NCBI GenBank assembly: GCA_012965455.1
Contig: DTSG01000554.1
Coordinates: 1-6,814, forward strand
Origin: Planctomycetaceae bacterium
GTDB taxonomy: Bacteria > Planctomycetota > Planctomycetia > Pirellulales > Pirellulaceae
Length of the DNA: 6,814 bases
Reading direction: 5' to 3'
The notes under the pieces were generated by a model. That model was not told the origin of the DNA. It worked only from the letters and a program-made list of their open reading frames with translations, and searched no databases. Numbering within the stretch: the stretch's first letter is position 1; each line of letters begins with the position of its first letter. The translations under genes were made by a program, and so were the position numbers. Of the stretch, positions 1-6,279 are shown piece after piece.

Positions 1-854
1 GTGGAAAACCAATCTGGTCGCCCGGTTTTTTGCCCAAAGTCTTTCAACCTACATCCATTGATGGCCGCAGTGCTACGCCCATAGATAATCTGACAAGAAT
101 TGACGGCATGTCGAAAGATCAGCAGCGTTCCCAGCTTAACATGCTAAGGTTGATGAATCAAAAACATCAAGAACTGCGGCCGCACGAAGCTGACCTGGCT
201 GCTCGGCTAGAGTCTTTTGAGCTGGCGTATCGAATGCAGGAGGCGGCGCCCGAGGCCTTGGATATTAGTCAGGAAACTGAGGCCACTCATAAATCTTATG
301 GTGTTCATCAAAAAGAGACTGAATTAGTCGCCAAACAGTGTATTTCAGCGCGCCGATTAATTGAACGCGGCGTTCGGTTTGTTCAACTTTATGCCGGAAC
401 CAATGGGGGCGGCGGCGGAGTCGACGATGTACCTTGGGATGGTCACAGTAATATTGGTGCTAACCATAAAATTGCCGCAAAAAGTGTCGACCAACCGATT
501 GGAGCGCTGCTGGCGGACCTCAAGGCACGAGGCATGCTTGATGAGACCCTCGTGGTATGGGGAGGCGAGTTTGGCCGAACTTCTGATTCTCAGGGATCGC
601 TAGGCCGAGATCATAACCCGCATGCCTTCACTATGTGGATGGCGGGTGGCGGAATTAAGGGTGGTATTCGATACGGCGCTAGCGATGAATTCGGCTATAA
701 GGCCGTTGAAAAACGACTCGGCGTTAATGACCTGCACGCGACAATTTTACACTTATTGGGAATCGACCATATGAAACTTACCTATCGGTTCAATGGTCGG
801 GATTTCCGGTTGACCGATGTGGCTGGCGAAGTCATTCATGAGCTACTGGCTTAA
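1..854 (+). CDS. DUF1501 family protein, C-terminal part (5' end outside window)
   Basis: The reading frame is open from base 3 to the TAA at 852-854, giving 283 residues. The TTG at base 30 is not a convincing start, because the residues before it (GKPIWSPGF) read as normal family sequence. DUF1501 proteins are usually about 450-480 residues, so roughly the first 170-200, including any Tat signal, lie upstream. Family hallmarks appear in order: WDGHSN (bases 435-452) with a following NH; a DQPIGALLADLKARGMLDET helix; VVWGGEFGRT; GRDHNPHAFTMW; AGGGIKGG; GASDEFGYKAVE; DLHATILHLLG; and a closing YRFNGRDFRLTDV. The family has an alkaline-phosphatase/sulfatase-like fold, and the conserved D, H and E residues resemble metal-site positions, but the substrate is unknown. 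DUF1501 genes commonly follow a PSCyt1/DUF1549/DUF1553 cytochrome gene, so one may lie just upstream (inference). Identification is secure; function is not. Confidence 0.93.
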   Translation, partial: GKPIWSPGFLPKVFQPTSIDGRSATPIDNLTRIDGMSKDQQRSQLNMLRLMNQKHQELRPHEADLAARLESFELAYRMQEAAPEALDISQETEATHKSYGVHQKETELVAKQCISARRLIERGVRFVQLYAGTNGGGGGVDDVPWDGHSNIGANHKIAAKSVDQPIGALLADLKARGMLDETLVVWGGEFGRTSDSQGSLGRDHNPHAFTMWMAGGGIKGGIRYGASDEFGYKAVEKRLGVNDLHATILHLLGIDHMKLTYRFNGRDFRLTDVAGEVIHELLA

Positions 855-959
855 TGTAAAAACTAAGGCCGACGGTCGCTGTGCGAGCCATCATTGAATA
901 TTTAATAGCGCTGTTGACATTACGTTCGACTAAGAAGTTGTTCACCCTTGAGGGGTGCT

Positions 960-965
960 GGAGGA
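960..965 (+). promoter_or_regulatory. Ribosome binding site GGAGGA setting the start of the golvesin-like gene
   Basis: A strong Shine-Dalgarno match, GGAGGA, lies 6 bases before the GTG at 972 and 3 bases before the GTG at 969. It lies inside the longer reading that would begin with TTG at 948. This favours GTG 972, which also places the hydrophobic signal segment at the extreme N-terminus. Confidence 0.65.
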
Positions 966-971
966 TCTGTG

Positions 972-1529
972 GTGACGTTTTTAAAGTTTCAGTTATCTTT
1001 TATACTTGGGGTAATTGCACTTTTTCTTGGTACGGAACCGCCGTCGCTGCCAAAGCCTGAGCAGGTCGACAAACCGGAGATGATTCGCTTTATCGTCCCG
1101 GATATCAAGAAGCTTCCAGGTATTGTAGTGGACGATGTGAACGCAAAACTGATCGGCATCTGGCAACATTCTGTACATACTCCCCCCTTTGTCGGTGCGA
1201 GTTACATTCATGATATGAAGGGAGGGAAGGGTCAAAAGTCGGCGACGTTCACCCCCAATTTGCCGAAGGCGGGTCGCTACCAAGTTCGCATGTCCCACAA
1301 TTCGAATGTTCGCCGAGCTAACGGAGTGCCGGTTACTATCCGTCACGCTGACGGTGTGACTGTGGTGAAGGTGAACGAGGGAGAACCAGCTCCTATTGAA
1401 AAGCTGTTCCGTCCGTTGGGAACGTATCGGTTCCATCAGGGGACGTCGGGGTCGGTCACGATTAATACTCAAGGCACCGAAGGTAAATATGTAATTGTGG
1501 ACGCCATTCAGTTCTTGCCCGTCGAGTAG
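972..1529 (+). CDS. Small exported golvesin/xanthan-lyase C-terminal-domain-like protein
   Basis: 185 residues from GTG 972. GTG 969 and TTG 948 are in-frame alternatives, but the GGAGGA at 960-965 favours 972. Residues 8-20 (LSFILGVIALFLG) are an uncleaved anchor or signal peptide, followed by a Pro-rich linker (EPPSLPKPE). Residues about 50-183 resemble the golvesin C-terminal-like domain often annotated xanthan lyase in planctomycetes: an opening IVVDD, then GIWQHS, a YIHD segment, the strand KSATFTPNLPKAGRYQVRMSHN, a VTIRHADG strand, LGTYRFHQGTSGSVTI, and a final YVIVDAIQFLP. Such domains are beta sandwiches thought to bind carbohydrate or mediate extracellular contacts. No catalytic domain is attached, so the protein should not be called a lyase. 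It lies 117 bases after the DUF1501 gene and 177 before the cytochrome-like gene, so its operon membership is unclear. Domain call fairly sure; role unknown. Confidence 0.78.
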   Translation: MTFLKFQLSFILGVIALFLGTEPPSLPKPEQVDKPEMIRFIVPDIKKLPGIVVDDVNAKLIGIWQHSVHTPPFVGASYIHDMKGGKGQKSATFTPNLPKAGRYQVRMSHNSNVRRANGVPVTIRHADGVTVVKVNEGEPAPIEKLFRPLGTYRFHQGTSGSVTINTQGTEGKYVIVDAIQFLPVE

Positions 1530-1542
1530 CTTCAGCAGGAAC

Positions 1543-1563
1543 TGCCTGGCAATTGGGCATTTT
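1543..1563 (+). terminator. Weak candidate intrinsic terminator after the golvesin-like gene
   Basis: Fourteen bases after the stop of the golvesin-like gene, TGCCT (1543-1547) can pair with GGGCA (1555-1559), including one G-T pair, around a 7-base loop. TTTT follows at 1560-1563. The stem is only 5 pairs and the T tract is short, so termination may be inefficient or absent. Its position between a stop codon and a candidate promoter is the main argument for it. Confidence 0.27.
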
Positions 1564-1605
1564 GGTCGTTCAATATCGGGGGGGCGTGGAAATCGTGCAT
1601 TCGGA

Positions 1606-1635
1606 CTCTTTAAAAACGGTGTATTCGGGTATAAT
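1606..1635 (+). promoter_or_regulatory. Candidate sigma-70-type promoter upstream of the DUF1592/DUF1588 gene
   Basis: A perfect TATAAT occurs at 1630-1635, about 71 bases before the ATG at 1707, in a non-coding gap. About 17-18 bases upstream the sequence is CTCTTTA, a poor match to TTGACA, and no extended -10 TG is present. If used, transcription would begin near 1642 with a leader of about 65 bases, driving the cytochrome-like gene and the tightly linked DUF1552 gene. A perfect -10 hexamer can occur by chance in an AT-rich spacer, so this is moderate-to-low confidence. Confidence 0.38.
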
Positions 1636-1706
1636 TCAAATCTCCAGCGCGCTCCTGGACCTTTAATGCGTTTAATTTTAACTTGTGAATCCCGCGAAAG
1701 TACTAC

Positions 1707-4700
1707 ATGAGTAGATTTCACACCATGCTTTTGTTGGTCGTTTGTGTCGCAGCAATTGCGAACGGCGTTCAATGGCTTTCTGCTGAAAAAGAACCGGTCG
1801 GCGTTGAGGCTTTCGTGATTCCGTCCGCGGTTGAGACTGTCCTGAATAACCGCTGCGTGGTTTGCCACAATGCCGAGGCTCAGGAGGGCGATATTCGCTT
1901 GGACAATATTGCGGACCTATCGAGGGATGATCGGTTGGACCTTTTGAACAAAGCTCAGACCCAGATCTTTTTTGAGTCGATGCCGCCCAAGGACGAAGAA
2001 CAACCTACGGCGGCGGGGCGTGCGAAATTGGCAACTTGGGTGTCGGCAGAGCTTAATAAATACAACGCGTCCAAACTCGATGACAAGTTACGGTTACCGG
2101 GTTACGGAAATTATGTCGATCACGAGAAGCTATTCTCCGGAGAGTATATAGCCGAGATGGGTTTCACGGTGGACCGTCGCTGGTTGATCAGTGAATTCAT
2201 TTTTAACGATAAGATTAATCGGTTGCTTGATTATGAGCCAACTAGAACTATTGACGGCCAGCGGATGACGGTTATCGGTGACAACGGCGTCAACATCGGC
2301 ACTCGGTTTGGCGGCGGCAGTCTCCGACAGAGCATCACCAATCCCTTTTTGTTGCCCACGAATATCGGTGTTCGTTATTACGACAATACTATGCTGGCGG
2401 GTGGTCACCTGCTGACGATGATTTCAAACGCCCGAAAAATCGCCGGATATATGGCATCCGAGGAGACAATGAAGGCACACTATCCGGCGATGTATCGGAT
2501 CATGAAGTTGGAATTGGACCATCTGGAAACACTGCAATTGCGGGAGGAATTCCTAAACCTTCACATCCCACGGATCACACGGGATATTTACCAAGAGAGA
2601 GACCAAAAACTGTTGCCACAGTTTGTCAGAATCGCAGTGGAAGAAGTCCCAGTTTACGGAATAGACGGGGATGGTAATGAGAAAAAGAGAACAAATTTAG
2701 AACTATTGCGGACACGGTATGGCGATGATTTACAGGCGGTCTATCGCGGCATCGCCACGTATTCGGGCGAAGGCATCACGTTTGAGCAGATCATTGAAAA
2801 ATGCGAAAGGGAATGGTTCACCTTTGGAGTGCACGCGAAACGTCTTAGGGCGCGAGTAACACTCATGAAGGTCCTCATGAAGCAGTGGGAAATGGCGCTA
2901 ATTACCGAGGACGTCATGAAGCGGAATATACGCAAACCAATTTACAGCCCACTAGCGGATTCTGAAATGGAAATTATCACGGTCTCTATCAAAAAACATA
3001 GAAAAAAGGGTGACTGTTACCAGCGGATAATTGATAAATGTATCACTGATTGGGAACAGACATTTCAGAGGGAAAGATTGGCGTCCGGGCAGGTTGATGA
3101 GGGCCAAGTCGGCGAACTGGTGGATGAAATGTGTAACAAGATTCTAGAGCGACAGCCAACGGAACAGGAGGCACAGGATATTATCGCGTTGACCAGTGTT
3201 TATATGAAAACCCTAGGTAATCAACAAGCAATCGGAAAACTGATTGAAACGCTGATCCTAAGTTCTGAATTCGTGTATCGTTTTGAATTTGGACGAGGGC
3301 AGTCGGACGACCACGGTCGACGAATGATGTCCCCCCGCGATGCCAGTTATGCATTGTCGTACGCGCTCACCGATAGTAGTCCTGATGATGAGTTGGTCGC
3401 CGCGGTGAAGCGGGGTGAACTGCGTACCCGAGAAGACTATCGCCGTGAGGTAGTCCGTATGCTCAATAAGAGAGACCAGTATTACGTTATCGACGAAACG
3501 GTCCAGAAGTCCGGTTTTAATTCGAGCATCACGAATACCCCGATCAGGAAACTACGGTTCTTTAGAGAGTTTTTTGGCTATGTAAAGGCAATGACTATTT
3601 TTAAGGACGATGCGAGATTCAGTAACGGGGCGCGCTATGATAATGTTAAAGGACGGCTAGTCGATGAGGCCGATATGCTGGTGGATCATATTATCCAACA
3701 GGACAGCCGCGTATTCGAGAATCTCTTAACGACGGAATCGTTCTATGTCTACCACTCAGGCAACAATGAATCGATGAAGGCGGCATCGGACCGAATCAGA
3801 AAAATATACGATTACTTCCGTCCTTTTGATTGGAAAGAATTCACGGAGGAAGAACTCTATAAACACTGGGATTTTATCGACGAAATGAAGATGATGGGTA
3901 CGGTGTTTTCCGACTTTGCAACGAGTGCCAAACGGCGAACGAATTGGGTTAGAACGTTCAAGAGTCAGATGACCAGTTATACGTTCCGGTTCGCGAACGG
4001 CCAGAAGGCCGCCGCACCCTATGACGCGACAGGCATGGCTTACTGGAATAAGAGTGATGCGTCCACCCGCACGGGACAGCAGATGCGCGGTCCAGACGTG
4101 GGTAGATTTTTTAATATTGACTTTGCAAACTGGGACTATCCCACGACCCAACCGGCTAAAATCGAACATCGAAAAGGCATACTGACCCATCCGGCGTGGC
4201 TTATTGCGCACTCGCTAAACCTAGAGACGGACCCAGTACGCCGCGGAAAATGGGTACGTGAAAAACTTCTGGCAGGGACGATACGCGATGTGCCGATCAC
4301 GGTTGATGCGGTGGTCCCGGAAGATCATCACAGGACATTGCGGCAGCGACTTGATGAAAAAACGTCCGAAACATACTGCTGGACTTGTCATAAAAAAATG
4401 AACCCACTGGGCGTGGCGTTCGAGATCTACGATGATTTTGGTCGATACCGCACTCAAGAACGCCTGGAACACCCCGACAACCTAATCAAAGAAATGCCAC
4501 GCGAACGCGGACTCCACATTGACGGCAGGCCCGTATATAAGACGATGCCGGTTGATGCCAAGAGTTTTTTGGATGGCACGGGCGACGAATCCCTTGATGG
4601 GGAAATTGCCGATGTCATAGACATGACTGAGCGCCTTTCTAAATCCACTCGAGTACGACAGTCTATTATTCGTCACGCGTTTCGTTATTTTATAGGGCGT

Positions 4701-4838
4701 AACGAGGTTCTGTCCGACTCGAAAACAATGATTGATGCAGATCAGGCTTACGTGGATAGTGGTGGCAGCTTTGATGCTGTGATTGTTTCACTGTTGACCT
4801 CCGATTCATTTATTTACCGTAAAGCAACTAGGAACTAA
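1707..4838 (+). CDS. Secreted PSCyt1/DUF1595/DUF1592/DUF1588/DUF1585 cytochrome-like protein
   Basis: 1043 residues from ATG 1707 (an in-frame ATG at 1725 is possible; the SD is weak). Residues 7-26 form a Sec-type signal peptide. A planctomycete cytochrome c-like domain (PSCyt1) follows, with heme motif CVVCH at 50-54, GDIRLDN at 61-67 and SMPP at 91-94, where Met92 is the likely axial ligand. A diverged DUF1587-like patch lies near 157-175. A TNPFLLPTNIGVRYY block is at 211-225. About 260-465 is an unusual charged segment (see findings). Next come DUF1595 (about 466-528, ending LILSSEFVYRFEFG), DUF1592 (about 541-685), DUF1588 (about 824-917, with CWTCHKKMNPLG at 891-902 and DDFGRYR at 909-915) and DUF1585 (about 963-1036). 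Relatives are often 700-900 residues, so this is long. It is probably a periplasmic or membrane-facing heme protein working with the DUF1552 product encoded two bases downstream. The reaction is unknown. Confidence 0.94.
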   Translation: MSRFHTMLLLVVCVAAIANGVQWLSAEKEPVGVEAFVIPSAVETVLNNRCVVCHNAEAQEGDIRLDNIADLSRDDRLDLLNKAQTQIFFESMPPKDEEQPTAAGRAKLATWVSAELNKYNASKLDDKLRLPGYGNYVDHEKLFSGEYIAEMGFTVDRRWLISEFIFNDKINRLLDYEPTRTIDGQRMTVIGDNGVNIGTRFGGGSLRQSITNPFLLPTNIGVRYYDNTMLAGGHLLTMISNARKIAGYMASEETMKAHYPAMYRIMKLELDHLETLQLREEFLNLHIPRITRDIYQERDQKLLPQFVRIAVEEVPVYGIDGDGNEKKRTNLELLRTRYGDDLQAVYRGIATYSGEGITFEQIIEKCEREWFTFGVHAKRLRARVTLMKVLMKQWEMALITEDVMKRNIRKPIYSPLADSEMEIITVSIKKHRKKGDCYQRIIDKCITDWEQTFQRERLASGQVDEGQVGELVDEMCNKILERQPTEQEAQDIIALTSVYMKTLGNQQAIGKLIETLILSSEFVYRFEFGRGQSDDHGRRMMSPRDASYALSYALTDSSPDDELVAAVKRGELRTREDYRREVVRMLNKRDQYYVIDETVQKSGFNSSITNTPIRKLRFFREFFGYVKAMTIFKDDARFSNGARYDNVKGRLVDEADMLVDHIIQQDSRVFENLLTTESFYVYHSGNNESMKAASDRIRKIYDYFRPFDWKEFTEEELYKHWDFIDEMKMMGTVFSDFATSAKRRTNWVRTFKSQMTSYTFRFANGQKAAAPYDATGMAYWNKSDASTRTGQQMRGPDVGRFFNIDFANWDYPTTQPAKIEHRKGILTHPAWLIAHSLNLETDPVRRGKWVREKLLAGTIRDVPITVDAVVPEDHHRTLRQRLDEKTSETYCWTCHKKMNPLGVAFEIYDDFGRYRTQERLEHPDNLIKEMPRERGLHIDGRPVYKTMPVDAKSFLDGTGDESLDGEIADVIDMTERLSKSTRVRQSIIRHAFRYFIGRNEVLSDSKTMIDADQAYVDSGGSFDAVIVSLLTSDSFIYRKATRN
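4830..4833 (+). promoter_or_regulatory. Ribosome binding site for the DUF1552 gene inside the end of the upstream gene
   Basis: AGGA lies 7 bases before the ATG at 4841 and within the last codons of the cytochrome-like gene, whose TAA is at 4836-4838. The overlap of SD and upstream coding sequence, with a two-base gap between genes, supports translational coupling. Confidence 0.6.
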
Positions 4839-4840
4839 AT

Positions 4841-6214
4841 ATGGCCATCGATAGAAGAACATTCCTCGAAACGCCCATGTGGGGTGCCGGTTTGGCACTT
4901 TCGCCTTCATTTAACTACCTGTTAGGGGCGACACATCAGAACGTGTATCCTCACCGATTTATCTTTGTTAGAAAGTCTAACGGCAACGTACCCGCGTTGT
5001 TTTCGCTACCTACGTTTTCACCGCAAGAAAAAGAAAAGGACAAGAACAAAGAAGCGTTTGAAACCGATCTTAACAATCACGAACTCCCTGTCTGGTTAAG
5101 GGCGTTGAACGATCATAAGGACAGCCTGACGATATTGCACGGCGTCTCAATGACTGTAAGTGGTGGGGGCCACTATTCGTTTTCTGGCTGTATGGGAGCT
5201 TATAAAGCCGGTCGGAATGTTATCAGCGGTATCAAAAGAACAACGGTCGATTTTGAACTCGCTAAACTGGTCCCGTCTCCTTTTAATCACGTTGAACTTT
5301 CCTTAACTGGGGACTACAGCAATTTTAGAACGGGCATTGTGCCAGGATATTCGGCGCCCGCACAGCATCAGCGAAATTATTGCTACGCCGATCCGCAAAC
5401 CGCTTATAACGAACTCTTTAAATCAGTGACTGATCCGGAAGCGGTCGGTTCAGACAGTCGGTTGTTGGATTATCTTTATGACCAGGAAGCCAAAAGGCTC
5501 AAGGGACTTGACGGCAAAGAACGGATGAAAATCAGCAACCACGTTGATTCCATCCAGTCGATCAGAGAAAGAAACGAAAAGGTTACAACACTCTCAGACG
5601 CGATTTCAAAAAACCTTCCGGTGATCGATAAAATACATGCCAATGGCGGACCCAACGCCAGCCTTTTAGATAAGCAACACGCATTCTCCGATGTCTTAGT
5701 CGCAGCACTGATATCAGGCCTGACGAATGTCGTGACTTTCACGATCGACGAGCTTTCCACGCCGATTACCACTTTGCCGGGTAATACGAGTCGAGTTGAT
5801 CTTCACCGTTTGGGGCACAGTAAGGATACTGAACTCAGAGACCTTGTTAAGGCTAGTCACATGGATCAGGTCGCAAAAATTGTCACGCGGTTGAAATCTG
5901 TTCCGGAAGGTAGCGGCACGATGTTCGACAACACAACGATCATCTATATGCCTGAAACCGGTGCTGGGCATCATGGACCTGACACCGAGGCGCCGATGGT
6001 GATCATGACCGGCAACAATTCTAAATTGGACATCGCTGGACGGTATATCCGACTTCCATTTCATGCGACCGAGGGGCATAAGACGCTGAGCAACTGGTAC
6101 ACCACTTTACTAAACGCCTATGGCAACCCGATTGAACACTACGGTGATAAAGATCTAGAGATGTCCCGTAAAAAGATGCAGCAGACAGGCGCAATCGATC
6201 AATTCCTAGCTTAG
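4841..6214 (+). CDS. DUF1552 family exported protein
   Basis: 457 residues, normal full length for DUF1552. The N-terminus DRRTFLE (residues 4-10) is a twin-arginine motif, followed by a modest hydrophobic stretch (GAGLALSPSFNYLLGA), so Tat export is likely. Family pattern: PHRFIFVRKSNG (37-48), LTILHGVSM with a later GGGHYSFSG (96-116), CYADPQTAYNELF (181-193), a helical region LLDYLYDQEAKRLKGLDGKERMK (208-230) with an IRERNEK tail, TFTIDE (299-304), GHSKD (325-329), a C-terminal IIYMPETGAGHHG (367-379), APMVIMTGN (384-392) and GHKTLSNWYTTLLNAYG (412-428). A Lys/Glu-rich stretch (QEKEKDKNKE, 62-71) looks like a surface loop. DUF1552 genes typically sit beside DUF1592/DUF1588 genes, exactly as here. 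No catalytic activity is established for the family. The start is supported by an AGGA at 4830-4833. Identification is strong; function unknown. Confidence 0.93.
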   Translation: MAIDRRTFLETPMWGAGLALSPSFNYLLGATHQNVYPHRFIFVRKSNGNVPALFSLPTFSPQEKEKDKNKEAFETDLNNHELPVWLRALNDHKDSLTILHGVSMTVSGGGHYSFSGCMGAYKAGRNVISGIKRTTVDFELAKLVPSPFNHVELSLTGDYSNFRTGIVPGYSAPAQHQRNYCYADPQTAYNELFKSVTDPEAVGSDSRLLDYLYDQEAKRLKGLDGKERMKISNHVDSIQSIRERNEKVTTLSDAISKNLPVIDKIHANGGPNASLLDKQHAFSDVLVAALISGLTNVVTFTIDELSTPITTLPGNTSRVDLHRLGHSKDTELRDLVKASHMDQVAKIVTRLKSVPEGSGTMFDNTTIIYMPETGAGHHGPDTEAPMVIMTGNNSKLDIAGRYIRLPFHATEGHKTLSNWYTTLLNAYGNPIEHYGDKDLEMSRKKMQQTGAIDQFLA

Positions 6215-6279
6215 GTGAGTCACCGGCGGTAGTAAGCGTGGGTGCGGCAAGTCGGGAATTACACTGAACTGGGCGTTGC

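Noticed and set aside
30..854. TTG at base 30 as the true start of the DUF1501 gene
   Set aside because: The frame is open to the window edge and the upstream residues fit the family. The resulting protein would lack a signal sequence and the N-terminal third, so this is a window-edge truncation.
914..942. Perfect TTGACA (914-919) upstream of the golvesin-like gene as a promoter
   Set aside because: At 16-18 bases downstream there is only AGTTGTT-like sequence and no acceptable -10 box. The nearest candidate, TAAGAA, is at a spacing of 11.
1495..1710. Plus-strand frame of 71 codons across the gap before the cytochrome-like gene
   Set aside because: It starts inside the golvesin-like gene, has no convincing ribosome site and gives a low-complexity Ser/Arg-rich product. 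The candidate promoter lies within it, so the gap is better read as non-coding.
993..1868. Minus-strand open frame of 291 codons
   Set aside because: It lies opposite the golvesin-like gene and the start of the cytochrome-like gene, both well supported by family motifs. Its translation is rich in Arg, His and Asn with no domain resemblance, as expected of an antisense shadow.
3001..3070. CITDW and CEREW segments as extra heme sites
   Set aside because: Neither has the CxxCH pattern; each has a single Cys, so covalent heme attachment is not supported.
3756..4211. Minus-strand frame of 151 codons
   Set aside because: It lies opposite the DUF1592-DUF1588 part of a certain gene and has no recognisable features.
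5714..6079. Minus-strand frame of 121 codons
   Set aside because: It is antisense to the conserved C-terminal half of the DUF1552 gene and shows no family resemblance.
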